Made by a program: the position numbers and the translations under genes
Shown here: positions 20,851-32,114 of the stretch, one piece after another
How positions within the stretch are numbered: the stretch's first letter is position 1
Layout: the number at the start of each line of letters is the position of its first letter
The notes under the pieces: generated by a model
Seen by the model: the letters and a program-made list of their open reading frames with translations, nothing else
Databases searched by the model: none
Told to the model about the DNA's origin: nothing
NCBI GenBank assembly: GCA_949825065.1
Contig: OX463852.1
Coordinates: forward strand, 18,192,189-18,256,188
Length of the DNA: 64,000 bases
From: Odontocerum albicorne
Lineage: Eukaryota; Arthropoda; Insecta; Trichoptera; Odontoceridae
Reading direction: 5' to 3'

Positions 20851-21489
20851 AAAAAAAACATTTTTTACATGAAAAATCGCAAACGTGCCAAAATGCGTTG
20901 TAAATACTTCCTTGTTAAACACAAAATGACCATCCACTAAAGCTGAAAATTGATTGGTATATCACAGTCAGTGTCCCCACCTGAGGAAAAAATATGGGCT
21001 CAATAAAAAAATAAATATAACTGATATCTATTTAAAAGTACACGGCACTCTTTTGAGAATTCAAGACACACAGTTATAATTAGGATAGAGCTCCATGAGC
21101 TTTCTGACTTCCGAACTTCTGTACGCCACTGTCTTCAGCAATCATCCACTTATCCAATGAAGCAAGCCACGCAGTCTGGCCAATGACGTCACGCCACCAG
21201 GCAGCGCAGTATCTCTCTAAGGTTAAGCCCACTATATTCATAGGGTACTTGCATGTGATGAAAGCGTGCTACTGGCCATGACGTCAGCCCATTGGCCATT
21301 TGAGGACCCCACTGTATTATTGGAGAGAAATTTTGACATAGCTACTCAGTTTACAATAAATAGTGCAATATTTTATCAGACCTTTGCACATAACATAAAT
21401 CAATTTTTAAAAAGTTTGCATTAGCCCGGATTAAGTGTCGTAAACGGATTAATTTGAAACTTGTTATTCAGTATTTTAACGGGATGTCT
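20851..21489. other. No recognised feature
   Basis: Contains two CCAATGACGTCA-like or CATGACGTCAGCCCATTGG-like stretches in a GC-richer part (21150-21300). No coding or repeat family was identified. Confidence 0.4.
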
Positions 21490-22572
21490 CTATTGATCTT
21501 TCGAATTTGTGTCTGAGAGATGTCCCTTCTGAGAGAATTAGAATTTTGATGTTGATTTCACCTTCATTTCCAACCGTTCACCGATGGGTTTTGGAGTTTA
21601 AGCGTGGCCGTACAAACGTTGAAGACGATCCACGCTCAGGACGTCCAAAAAGTGCATCAACACCAGAAATCATAGCGAAAATACAGGATATGGTTTTCCG
21701 AAGATCATCGATCGACTTTGTATGTGATAGCTGACACCATAGGCATCTCACATGGAACAACGTGGAATATTTTGGCTGAAGTTTTGGGTTTCAAAAAACT
21801 GTGTGCACAATGGGTGCCGCATTTGCTAACAATGCAACAAAAACACGTTCGAATGCGACTTTCTGAGCAACATTTGGAGCAATTTCGAAAGGATAAAAAG
21901 GATTTTCTGCGTCGATTCATCACTATGGATGAGACTTGGGTCTACCACCATGATCCTGAATCAAAACAAGAAGCTAAGGAGTGGTGTGAACCAGGCACTT
22001 TGGCTCCGAAGCGAGTTCGTGTCCAGAAATCGGCCAAGAAGGTGTTAGCGTCAGTTTTTTGGGATGCAAAAGGAATTTTATTGATAGATTATCTCCAAAC
22101 TGGTAAGACAATCAACTCTGATTATTATTGTGACCTTTTGGACCAGTTGGATGAAAAAAATTGTGAAAAAAGACCCGGTTTGCAGAAGAAAAAAAATCAT
22201 TTTTCATCAAGACAATGCACCTGCTCACACAGCTCAAAAAACCATCGCGAAAATCAGTGAATTGGGGTACGAATTGTTGCAGCATCCACCCTATTCGCCC
22301 GATTTAGCTCCCTCTGACTTCTGGCTGTTCTCACACCTCAAAAAATTCCTTCGTGGAAAGCATTTTTCATCAAACGAAGAGGTTGTAGCCGTCGTAGAGG
22401 AGTATTTTGCAGGCCTTCCAGAAAGTCACTTCCGTGATGGGACAACAAAGTTGGAAGATCGTTGGACCAAGTGTTTTGATCTTATGGGAGACTATACTGA
22501 GCAATAAAAGTGATTTCCCCCCAAAAAAAATATATTTTCATTTCCGCTTTCAAAACTTTTTGACTAACCTAG
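21490..22572 (+). pseudogene. mariner (DD34D) transposase, frameshifted, 3' TIR present
   Basis: Three frames together cover most of a mariner transposase. 21507-21734: FPTVHRWVLEFKRGRTNVED and DPRSGRPKSAST (helix-turn-helix and linker). 21718-22155: IGISHGTTWNILAEVLGFKK, CAQWVPHLL, then FITMDETWVYHHDPESK with catalytic Asp at 21928-21930, and ASVFWDAKGILLIDYL. 22130-22507: IIFHQDNAPAHTA (Asp 22211-22213) and PPYSPDLAPSDFWLF (Asp 22316-22318). The last two aspartates are separated by 34 residues, defining DD34D. Two frameshifts (about 21715 and 22150-22190) inactivate it. The N-terminal first helices and the 5' terminus are missing. The 3' end TTTTTGACTAACCTAGTA is a typical mariner terminus with TA. 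Confidence 0.9.
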
Positions 22573-22889
22573 TATGATCCATATATTTCCTTTGTTATAT
22601 TTTTAATATGTCAATAATAATGGGTTTGAATCCCGAAATAAAGCGCCCTTGAAGAGAATCTACTCTATAAAAGTTTTCTATATTCGTAAATTATCTTTTT
22701 ATTATTATAATATTATCTTCACCAGTATTATAATCCGCGTTAGAAACATGAACATGAGTGAAATATTATGAGTGAGCTTTAAACAATGTTGTTAATTGAT
22801 TCCTCGTCTTCAGAGTAGCTGTAAAGTAGCGCCGTTACCATTTTTTACTAACCTCTCGTTTAGCATACTTGATGGTTTTGATATGGCCA
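22573..22889. other. No recognised feature
   Basis: AT-rich spacer between the mariner and the next RTE fragment. Confidence 0.45.
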
Positions 22890-23790
22890 TTGCGTGGATT
22901 TTCATGTGACTTTGACTGCTTACAAGAGTAAAGCGAAGAAGTTGTTCCGCCGGTTAGAATTAGTTAAATTATATAGACTCCATCAAACCTCACTAAAATA
23001 TAACATGTTGATATCCACGGACAAAACGAAGAGTCTCACAATATCTAAGACCCCCGGTGAGATGCAAAATAGCAGTGAATAAAAAAATAATAGAGAAAGT
23101 GATGGGGTTAGGTATCTTGGAGTGAGCATCAGTATCCCCCAAGCAAGCATACCTCCAGGACGACCTCCCAAAAGATGGAAAGACAGCTGGCAGTCGACGT
23201 CACAAGAAGCAAACAATGATGCAGGATCATAAGAGGCCAAACGGCCTAAAATAAGAAGAAGAAGAGCATCAGTAGCAATGGAAATCTGTATGATGAAACC
23301 TTGAGACAGGTCAATAAGGCGGCTGCAATATCGGGATGCCTAAGAACACCGGTGTGGAATAACAAATACATGAGAATAGAAAGTAAAGTCAGAATATACA
23401 AGACACGTGTGAGACCGATAGCCACCTACGGAATAGAGACCAGAGCAGACACATCTAGAACAAAATCTCTCCTGAGAACCTCGGAAATGAAAACACTGAG
23501 ATGTATAACCGGAAACACACTAAGAGATAGAATCAGAAACACCGAAATAAGGAGAAAGTGTAGTACGGAAGACATCGTCAGGTGGGGAAGACAACGAAGG
23601 CGATACTGGAACGAACATGTAAACAGAATGCAAGACGACAGACATTCCACGTATCGCCCTTCAAGGGAACCCAGCCGGAAGAAGATTACCGGGAAGACCT
23701 CCGAAGAGATGGCGTGACAGCTGGCAGTCCACGTCACAAGAAGGGGAACAAGCGGAACAAACAGATCATGATTTATAGGAAGAAGAATAA
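22890..23790 (+). pseudogene. RTE-like retrotransposon C-terminal part, with nested insertion
   Basis: A degraded polymerase tail appears first: ISTDKTKSLTISKTPGEMQ at about 23015-23070, then the start of YLGVSIS. It is interrupted by the nested fragment at 23133-23263 and resumes with SNGNLYDETLRQVNKAAAIS at 23275. The long frame 23301-23717 follows with NKYMRIESKVRIYKTRVRP, ATYGIETRAD, LLRTSEMKTLRCITG, NTLRDRIRNTEIRRKC, TEDIVRWGRQRRRYWNEHV and NRMQDDR. The coding order is exactly that of insect RTE-like endonuclease/reverse transcriptases downstream of the palm domain. It is the same lineage as the relics at 1.2-1.9 kb. The endonuclease and catalytic core are missing. Confidence 0.85.
23124..23272 (+). 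mobile_element. Nested 131-bp RTE 3'-end insertion with 9-bp target duplication
   Basis: GAGCATCAG occurs at 23124-23132 and again at 23264-23272. Between them, 23133-23263 is a 3'-terminal RTE fragment that reads GRPPKRWKDSWQSTSQEAN and ends in GGCCAAACGGCCTAAAATAA plus a GAAGAAGAA tail. Removing the insert and one GAGCATCAG joins the reading frame of the host relic. Target-primed reverse transcription explains the truncation, tail and duplication. Confidence 0.88.
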
Positions 23791-23865
23791 TATAGGTTAG
23801 TTAAATTAATAAAGGTTAGTTAAATAAATTAGTTAAATTAATAATGGTGTGAGGCTGGGGTAGTA

Positions 23866-24534
23866 ATAACGTGAGTAAAACTAAGTTCATGGTGGTTGGC
23901 CGGCAGGATCACGCAGGAGCACGTCTTACACTGAACGGTGCTGATATAGAGAGAGTGAAAAAATTTAAATACCTCGGAAGTATCCTAGTGGAAGACCTCG
24001 ACCCAGAAACCGAAGTCAAGTGCAGAATTGAATCATGTCGTGCGGCTTTTAATAAAATGAGAAGCGTATTCTGCGATGATAATCTAAACTTGAAACTTCG
24101 ACAACGGTTAGTCAAATTCTACGTTTGGTCAGTGTTATTGCATGGAGTGGAATCATGGACCCTCAAAGTTAGTAGTATGAACCGACTGGAAACATTCGAA
24201 ATGTGGATGCACCGGAGAATGCTACGGATACCCTGGACGGATATGGTCAGCAACACAAAGGTTCTTCAAAGAGCCAAAGTTGATAGAGAGTTGCTGACTA
24301 ATATTAAAATCCGAAAGGTGTCCTACTTGGGTCATGTACTTAGAGGAGCAAAGTACAAATTACTACACCTGATCATCCAAGGCAAAATAGAAGGCCGAAG
24401 ATGTGTTGGCAGGAGGCAAATCTCCTGGCTCCGCAATATACGTGATTGGACTGGCATAAGGGGCGTTGGAGATCTTTTTCGGGCTACCGGGGACAAAGAT
24501 GTCTACTGACATGACACTGGGAAGAAGAAGAAGA
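23866..24534 (+). pseudogene. RTE element 3' end, 5'-truncated but open (212+ codons)
   Basis: The uninterrupted frame 23871-24509 corresponds to residues from about 768 onward of the intact ORF at 32.5 kb. Shared blocks include GADIERVKKFKYLGSILVED, KCRIESCRAAFNKM, WSVLLHGVESWTLKVSS, FEMWMHRRMLRIPWTDMVSN, YLGHVLRGAKYKLLHLIIQG and GRRQISWLRNIRDWTGIRGV. It ends in a stop and a GAAGAAGAAGAAGATA tail, like the full element. It is 5'-truncated so it lacks endonuclease and catalytic YADD. By eye roughly two thirds of residues match the intact copy, so it is a related subfamily and not a recent duplicate. Confidence 0.9.
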
Positions 24535-24849
24535 TATAGGTTTTGCTTTGTTGTGTTGGTTTGTTTTTCACAATTTTATTTCTATTGTATACCACTGCTT
24601 ACATGTCAATATTAAATTTTATTAGCAGTTTTTTTTATCTTTTGTATGAAAAAGGTCATTTGATCGTCGAAATAAAATAAAATAATCAGGCAAGACCAAA
24701 AAGAAGAAAAATACAGCGAGGAAGAAGTTTGATAGCTATTGAATCTTATAAATGATTTTAAACTATAAGTTTCAAATTGCATGATTTACAATTGAATTTC
24801 CTACAACTGCATTGCAACATAACTTCAATAGTTAGTTATCTATCCTTGG
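24535..24849. other. Possible retrotransposon tail, otherwise no feature
   Basis: GATCGTCGAAATAAAATAAA near 24667-24690 resembles the tails of Jockey-like elements. No coding region precedes it. Confidence 0.35.
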
Positions 24850-26205
24850 TTACACTATAATCCTTATCAGTAAAAAAGTATTTCTATAAATATAGTATTT
24901 TATTTTGTTAGATAATGTGACGTCTGTACAGTCAGGTCAGTGTTCAACCATTTATTCATCGACCGGATTTTCACTCTTACACGTAGGCCTGCACTTACTT
25001 CATTGTAACATAGCTTCAATAATTATATTTCCTTCGTATCGCTATTATTGATAAGATTGATTATACTTATCAGTAAACATGTTACTTTTATTTTGTTAGA
25101 TAATGTAACGTCTGTACAGAGAGGTCGTTGTTCAACCATTTATTCATCGACCGGATTTTCACTCTTACATGTATTTAAGAGTGCCCGGCCCGAATTGCCA
25201 ACATTGCAATATCAGTAAAACATATTGCCATGTGGCAATATCTTCCAGCCAACCAGTAAAATATCAGAGAGGCCTGAAGGGAAAACCAGACTATAAATAT
25301 TTTTTAAATAAATTTTGTTTCAAAGAGGATCGAGTCCGGAACAAAACATCTTATCAACCAGGTAACAGAGGTTGTTAAGTAAATTTAACAAGTCAGAGAA
25401 GGTCTATTCCATTCCTCAGAGCCAACCACGCCAAAAAAATCTTCGGATCAACTGATTTCCGATTTCCCGTCAAGAATAGTTTGAGTATCGCGGTGCAAGA
25501 ACATTGAGAACACTATAAGGATAGCTTAAACTTAAACTTCAGCTCTTTAGAACACGAGTACCTTAACCAATAAAACATTTAACAAATAAAACTGTGTTAC
25601 CAAATGACGGATCGTTTTGATTCCCGTTTGCACTACATTGCTTAAATAGTTATCTATCGATTACGCTTATCAGTTAACATGTTACTTTTATATTTGTAGA
25701 TAAGGTGACGTCTGTACAGAGATGTCGGTATTCAACGATTTATTGATCGATCAGATTTTCCGATTGACATTTAGGCCCGCACTGAATTGTATCATCGCTT
25801 CACTATTATCTATCCTTGGCATCGTTGATTGATTACATTTATCAGTAAACATGTTACTTTACATTGGTAGATAAGGTAACGTCTGTACAGAGAGGTCGGT
25901 GTTCAAGCATTTATCCATCGGCCGGATTTTCCCTCTTACATTGAGGCCCGCACTGCCTTGCATCACACGAGGAGCGCCATAGTTATATGTTATATCGTTG
26001 GCATCGGTTATGATTGATTACACTTATCAGTAAAAATGTTAATTTTATATTGGTAGATAAGATGACGTCTGTACAGAGAGGTCGGTGTTCAAAGATGTAT
26101 TCATCGGCTAGATTTTCCCTCTTACATTAAGACCCGTACTACATTGCATCATAGCTGCATTAGTAATCTTGGCATTGTTATGATTGATTACACTTATCAG
26201 CTCTA
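24850..26205. repeat. ~180-bp satellite array, part 1
   Basis: The landmark CGTCTGTACAG recurs at about 24921, 25109, 25709, 25880 and 26066, so most spacings are 171-188 bp. Each unit carries ACTTATCAGTAAACATGTTA upstream and TTCAACCATTTATTCATCGA with CCGGATTTTC downstream. One unit (25160-25625) is enlarged by about 420 bp of non-repetitive sequence, part of which (GAGTATCGCGGTGC) recurs at 28.84 kb. The array is split from part 2 by a retrotransposon relic. Confidence 0.85.
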
Positions 26206-28744
26206 ACTTGAGATCTTCTATTCTGCCTAACTATTTCAATACAAGGTATCGCGATTAGCGGGTATTTTAAGTCGATTTTGGTGACTCCATGGACTCTATT
26301 TATAGATATAATCTACCCGCGGAGGCATTTGCAACTACGGTCAGCGCCACCATTGTTTATTGCACTGAGACAAATACAATAACATATATCTAAGGAGCAA
26401 CCACGCGCTGACCTAAAAAAAATACCTGGTGGCACCAACACCTACAAAATCGAACATGTAACGCAAACCGTTTCAAGCGTGAGTTTAAGAACGGCAGAAA
26501 ACGAGCCTTTGGCCCGTAAACTCTGGACATTCTCTACAGGAGATATCAAGCGGCCCACAATCAATATAAATTTGAGGTAATAAGGGCCAAAAGAGAAGCA
26601 TGGAGGAGGAGGCATGTGGGTTGGGTCTAGCGATCTGACCCCTGGGGTGTCTACCATATGAGCATTTCCACTGGAAGAAACTCTCCCTCGTATGCGGGAT
26701 TAGAGTCCATCTGTCCGATGCCATGACCACTACCATAAAGAACACGGCTTCTGCCTTTCTTGGTGCTCTTTTTCCTCGAGATGACCTTTCTTACGACAGC
26801 GATTATCACCTGCAGGTGAGAGTCCAGTCTCGGATTCCTTCTTTGACACCCAACTCACAATCTTTCACCATTGACGAGATCAAAATAATTATTGATGCTA
26901 TTGATGACAACAAATCTCTAGGAATCGACTGCATTGATGCCCTTCTGATTAAAAAATGCTGGTGCCTAGCCGACGCATCCTTGACTGATCTATACAATAA
27001 GTGCTTGTCAGAAGACATTTTCCCCAAGTACTGGAAGAAAGGTCTGTTTTATCCCAAAACGTTGTGATAAACACAAAACAGATTCATAGGCATATAAGCC
27101 AATAACCCTTTACCCACTTTTGAGCAAAATCTTGGAAAAACTCGTCAGTGATAGGCTCAGTTTTCATTTTAAACATAACTGGCCCCGTTATCCTTTACAA
27201 TTTTGATTTTGAAGAGTGTGAGGATGCCATTTGCCACCTTCAACGGTACATGGCGGACTCGAGAGAGAAAATATGCGTTCATAATTTTTCTTGATATTTC
27301 AGGCATGTTCGATAAAGCCTGGTGGCCTATGATTTTAAGAAATTAAAACTCTTCAATATTTCGCGGAACATTTTTCTGTTAATTCAGGACTACTTCAGAT
27401 GTCGAAGGGTGAGGGTTGATGTGAATCCGAGTTTTTAGATAGGGAAGTCGACATCGGTTGCTCGCAGGGCGATATACTTGGTCCTTTGCTTTGGATCGTA
27501 CTCATGGACGATCTATTGGACATGGACGGTCTGTTGGTCCAGATTGATGAGTGGGGACGAGCAATAAGTTAAACCCCATAAAACATGCGGGGTACTGTTG
27601 AAGATATCTGTTTCACGCGCTCCTACAATTTCCTTTTCAGGAACAAATGTTCACGTCACGGGAGAGTCGGAGTGACAATCGGCCATGCCCTAAGTAACAT
27701 ATGTTATCTTATATAAGATCGTCCTTGCTGAGAGAAAGACATTTCTAACCGTTGCGCGCTTGGCGAAGCCCATATGGGGCGATCAGACTCTAATATAGTG
27801 CAGTATTTTTGGGAATTGTGTGCTTTGCAGGTGCTGGGCACATAGAAGTTGGCTCTCAGTTGCCAAGAAAATCCTGATCGGCAGTCATCAGTGGGCGCTG
27901 TTGGCTATCGCCAAAGCTTATAGGACATGCTCGGCGGAAGCACTCTCGGTTTTAACGGGGTTCACTCCATTGGATTTAGAGGCCGCGCCGCGAATATCAT
28001 TCTCGGTAAGGGTCAGCCCGCGAGTATAGGTGACGTCCATCTTCACTCCTTGCCTCGAATGACCCCTCACGCGATTATTAAAGCTTGCCTAGAAGCCCAG
28101 TTGTCAACATGGTAAGATAGTTTGTCATCCTCCTCCGTGGGAAGACAGACATTATTCTTTTTCCTTGCATCAGGGCGCGCCTCGGCTCCCCCTGGGTGCT
28201 CCCAAACTATTGTACTACCCAATTTCTCTCTGGCCATGAGAGCTTTAGTTGCAAACTCTTTAGCTCCAAGCTTGTCCCTTCACTCTGTTGCAATTTTTGC
28301 GGCCATCTGGATCAATCCGCAGAGCACATTATGTGTTATTGCGATAATAATCGAGTCAATAATTTCCGAAGGGAACTTCATTCAGCCTTACATCGGTTCA
28401 TCTTCGGATCGATTGGTAACTCCGATCTAGTGACATTTTCTGTGAAAGTACTGGAAACTTGCTGGGCTGTATGCCCTCCAAGCCTTAAGCCACTTTATGA
28501 TATAAGAAAAGAAAAAATCCGAGCTGAGTTATTTTCCTTTTCCCATGATGTCGAACCATAAGTCCGTCGTCGCCACTATTCTTTTCACACTTAGGTGTGT
28601 GGCAACAGAAGTAGTGCCTTTGGGAGTTCCTTCTTCGTCCCTACGTGACGTCACGTTTATGAAAAAATAAATAAAGAAAATTTCGATCTCCCAGTGTAAA
28701 TTGTCCTATTTTGTCCCCCATAACAGCGTGGGTGATGGTGGGAT
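26206..28744 (+). pseudogene. R1-like non-LTR retrotransposon, multiply broken, inserted in the satellite
   Basis: Polymerase-domain pieces appear in shifting plus frames: SFTIDEIKIIIDAIDDNKSL and LGIDCIDALLIKKCW (26867-26960); FFDISGMFDKAWWPM, motif A (about 27290); SQGDILGPLLWIVLMDDLL (about 27466-27520); AKAYRTCSAEALSVLTGFTP with LDLEA (about 27915); and a zinc-knuckle CNFCGHLDQSAEHIMCYC (28290-28345, C-x2-C-x8-H-x4-C). AKAYRT and the C-terminal CCHC are typical of R1-clade elements. No rDNA flanks are visible: both sides are the local satellite, with ACACTTATCAG before and ACACTTAACGTATCAG after. At least five frameshifts or stops make it dead. The exact 5' limit is uncertain. Confidence 0.75.
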
Positions 28745-28930
28745 TGAACTGAACTACACTTAACGTATCAGTAAACTTGTTACTTTCATATTGTAAGATA
28801 AGATGACATATATTATGTACAGAGATGTCGGTGTTTAACCAGAGTTTGAGTATCGCGGTGCCAGATCATTATACAGATAGCTGAAACTTCACCCCTTTAC
28901 TAATAAAATATAGTTTCCAAATAACGGATC
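28745..28930. repeat. Satellite array, part 2
   Basis: ACTTAACGTATCAGTAAACT, TGTACAGAGATGTCGGTGTT and GAGTATCGCGGTGCCAGA continue the unit interrupted at 26.2 kb, including part of the enlarged-unit sequence. The array fades by about 28930. Confidence 0.8.
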
Positions 28931-29287
28931 CAAACGAACAACAACCTTTGTAATCTGATACCATAAAATGATAAAATTGTGTTCAAAATCAATAAAGTAT
29001 ATAAAAAGATAAAATTATTTACATTCAAGCTTATAATATGCCGGGAATAGAGATGGGCTTGCCTGTTTGCTTGTTGATAAATAATAGATAAAAATATTAA
29101 GGATTTTATTTCACAAGGCGCCACAAGAAAATTATTGCATGTTATCAATTACAAGACATGTCATAGATAACACTTTAACAAATTTATGCTTGTTTATTTT
29201 TACAAAAAAATACAATATTAAAACGACAGAATTGTGGATTGGCTCCGAGTTACAATATATAAATATATTATATATATGATATATACA
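28931..29287. other. No recognised feature
   Basis: AT-rich; an AT dinucleotide-like stretch lies at about 29255-29290. Confidence 0.45.
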
Positions 29288-29700
29288 TCCCATCACACCA
29301 TCCCCCCTTCGGAGTAGGCAGAGAAGAAATAGCGCCAGTACCTTCTAATACAACTTAAAAGATTTCTCTGACTTTCTACGTTTCTTCTTTCAAAATATAT
29401 TTAACTTGATTCCACGATTACAATTTTCCATAGTTTTCCTCTACTACACCATCCTCTCGAACTTGCGCTCTAAATTTGATTTTATTAGACCATCTCATAC
29501 TGCTTTTCTTCATCTTACTCAACACATCAACCTTAAGTACACATTCATCCCTAACCACGTTATTCCTTATTCTGAAATTCGTTATCACCCTATGTATTAA
29601 TCTCAGTGCACCCATTTGCATAGCATTTATTTGCCTCCTTTCAGTCGTTTTCCACATCCACGTTTCATTTTCATACATCAAAGATGGAAATAAATACTGC
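29288..29700 (-). pseudogene. Non-LTR retrotransposon 3' fragment (GRGRPRKVW family)
   Basis: The minus-strand open frame 29681-29418 encodes MMYENETWMWKTTERRQINA, RLIHRVITNFRIRNNVVRDE, CVLKVDVLSKMKKSSMRW and an altered VREDGVVEENYGK in place of GRGRPRKVW. The 3' end near 29290 reads GATGGTGTGATGGGATGT, the family terminus. The first two thirds of the tail are unusually open for this family, but frameshifts follow. Confidence 0.8.
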
Positions 29701-30144
29701 TGTGGACTATCACCTTAGCAGATTTCGATACTGTCCGGTGCATGTGTGTATGTCGAGGATCATCTCGCCGTTCCAACGTTAATTCAATTGGAAAGTGAAG
29801 CTGTGCCGTAGATTTATTTTTGCTTGTTTCTTTCCGTCTCTTTCTCTTCTTTAAGCGAGTGAGCCGTTACACACCTCATCGACCGCTCACCGCTCTACTG
29901 GATTCGATGGCACACCAAAGTGAGCATAAAGGCATGCATTATCCTTTTTTTTTTTTTTTTGAAAGAATGACTGAAGTCATATGTATCCTTATACCCCCCA
30001 TTACTAGGCCGAAAAAATGCCTGGGTCATTCGAGGGGAAAAGCACACCGAAGTCCAGTGCATTATAATGGCATAAGAGCTACCTTAAGGATAGTAAACTT
30101 TGTGTCAGGAACTAAAACAATATTATGAATTTGTTTCTTAAAGT
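29701..30144. other. Unassigned; single copy of the 41-bp dispersed unit
   Basis: Around 29985-30045, ACTAGGCCGAAAAAATGCCT and GGTCATTCGAGG resemble the unit and flank of the 41-bp array at 14.0 kb. A T(18) tract precedes it at 29945. The remainder is unrecognised. Confidence 0.45.
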
Positions 30145-30399
30145 GGTGATCCACAGGGTTTCTATTTGGGGCCAATGTTGTTTGTATTATTCATTTATGA
30201 CAAAGCAGACATATTTAATAATGTTGAAATTTAAATATATGCTTATGACATCCAAATCTATAAACGAATATCTAACATAAATTATCGTCTGATAGTTGAA
30301 CAAAACTTAACAAACGGTGCGAGGATAATCTACTTCATATTAATGTTTCTTAGTGTCAAGATTAGGTGCAGCACTAAAAAACCAAAATATACTATGATA
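30145..30399 (+). pseudogene. Jockey-like reverse transcriptase fragment, 5' part
   Basis: The plus frame reads SGDPQGFYLGPMLFVLFIYD followed by KADIFNNVEI and a decayed motif C, YAYD, where the enzyme needs YADD. These are the SGVPQG and YADD blocks of Jockey-type palm domains. It is cut off by the palindromic mariner at 30402 and continues beyond it. Confidence 0.75.
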
Positions 30400-30569
30400 T
30401 ATTAGGTGTTAACATAAGTTGTGTCCGTTTTTTTTTCAATTTAAAAATGAGCACCAAAATGGTAAAAGTTATACGTCATTCGAAAGATTTTTTTCGGCTC
30501 TACGAGATATTGCGTTTGCTTTTACGTTACATATAGTATATTATTTTATTTGATTACAAGCCTTTAAAT

Positions 30570-30860
30570 TGGAATGTCAAATAGACGAAAGTGAGCATTT
30601 TCGACACCTCCTTCTGTTCGCATTCAATCGAGGAAATAAAGCTGCCAAAGCTGCTCGCGATATTTGCGAAGTGTACGGTGAAGATGCTATGAATTAAAGG
30701 ACAGCTCGTCGATAGTTTTTGCGTTTCAAAGACGGTTATTTTTACCTGAAAGACATGGAGCATTCCGGACGACCAGTGGACTTCGATGAGGACCGCTTAA
30801 ACCATGTTATTCATGAATATCCCCTTCAAACGACCGTAGAATTGGCTGAGCAGATGAATT
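30570..30860 (+). pseudogene. mariner transposase N-terminus in copy 2, left arm
   Basis: The frame reads CQIDESEHFRHLLLFAFNRG, NKAAKAARDICEVYGEDAMN, a TAA (30695-30697), RTARR, a TAG (30713-30715), then FLRFKDGYFYLKDMEHSGRP and VDFDEDRLNHVIHEYPLQ. The start ATG is changed to TTG. Both stops are at the same codons as in copy 1, so the two elements descend from an already defective ancestor. Confidence 0.85.
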
Positions 30861-30884
30861 GGAGCAGAGAAAGGGGATCTTCAT

Positions 30885-31135
30885 GAATAATATGGTTGAA
30901 GCGGTCCTCATCGAAGTCCACTGGTCGTCCGGAACGCTTCATATCTTTCAGGTCGAAATTACCGTCTTTGAAACGCAAAAACCATCGATGAGCTGTCCTT
31001 TAATTCATAGCATCTTCACCGTATACTTCGCAAATATCGCGAGCAGCTTTGGCAGCTTTATTCCCTCGATTGAACGCGAACAGAAGGAGGTATTGAAAAT
31101 GCTCACTTTCGTCTACTTGACATTCCATTTTGAAG
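30885..31135 (-). pseudogene. mariner transposase N-terminus in copy 2, right arm
   Basis: The minus strand encodes the same N-terminal region from about 31128 (MECQVDESEHFQYLLLFAFN, NRGNKAAKAARDICEVYGED), with a TAA at the same place as in the left arm but Trp retained at the second position. It runs into the palindrome centre. Confidence 0.8.
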
Positions 31136-31303
31136 GCTTGTAATCAAATAAAATAATATATGTAACGTAAAAGCAAACACAATATCTTGTAGAGCAGAAC
31201 ATTTTCTTTCGAATGGCGTATAACCTTGACCATTTTGTTTTACGTTTAGTGCTCATTTTTAAATTGAAAAAAAAACGAACACAACTTATGTTAACACCCA
31301 ATA

Positions 31304-31850
31304 GATAAAATAACATCTGCGGCATTGTCTATATTGGGATTTATACTGAGACTTGGTTATAATTTTTCTTAGCAAGAAAATTTAAAATATTATATACTTC
31401 TCTGGTAAATGTAATTAGTAAGTAATATAGGTAGTCACCCCACTACGAAGTCCACGTTGAAAAAATTAAACGCATACAGCGGAGATTTTTACGATTTATA
31501 AACTTGAAACTGCAGTTCCAACAACTGAGTTGGACTATAGTCTATTGTTTGACGTGATTAATCAGACAACCGTATCAGATACAAAAAAAAATACTTAGCC
31601 TTACAACATTATTTACGATTATCAACTCTTGTTTCAATAGTCTTGAATTAACTCAGCTTGAAATGTTACACGTTCCTTGTAGACCCATCTGGAAAAATGT
31701 TTAGAATATTTTTATCGAACATAATCCTTCTTTCAGAGAGTTCAGAGGCGGACGTAATGGAAAAAGAAACCGTAGTCAAGCACGTCAGGTTTAAGTTTGG
31801 CGTCTCGAATTTATTTTGCTCGCATATTCTAATGCCAAAATAAACTCGAC
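31304..31850 (+). pseudogene. Jockey-like reverse transcriptase fragment, 3' part
   Basis: The relic continues past the mariner. ILGFILRL, then NLKYYILLW, then PHYEVHVEKIKRIQRRFLRF in mixed frames, followed by INLKLQ and a decayed tail, is the conserved segment after the palm domain (LGFI, VRS-x-LEY, then IQ-RFLRFI). The pieces on both sides of the mariner share orientation and order, so this is one element split by the insertion. Confidence 0.7.
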
Positions 31851-32114
31851 GAAATAATCCATAAATAGTTTTTAGTTATTTAACATTTGTAAATACATCT
31901 GCTCAGATTTACTTGGAATAATTATTACATAATTAATTGGTTTTGGTTGTAAGACTTGTATTAGTTGCGATTAATAGCAATACTCCACTGTCAACATGAT
32001 ACACGCTAATCTGACGTCATTTTATTGAACACTGGTTCCTAAATGCTTTTATTCCAAATTTGGTATCTCAACGACTTGTTTAAAATTTGAAAAAAATATT
32101 AAACATTCAAATAT
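31851..32114. other. No recognised feature
   Basis: AT-rich spacer. Confidence 0.45.

Larger units (their letters stand above)
30402..31301. mobile_element. Palindromic mariner-derived element, copy 2
   Basis: The arms 30402-30827 and 30871-31301 are inverted repeats around a 43-bp centre. It begins TTAGGTGTTAACATAAGTTG and ends with the reverse complement, flanked by TA at 30400-30401 and 31302-31303, a proper mariner target duplication. The arms match those of copy 1 at 15.1 kb over their full length. The central transposase codons of copy 1 are mostly deleted here. Confidence 0.92.
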
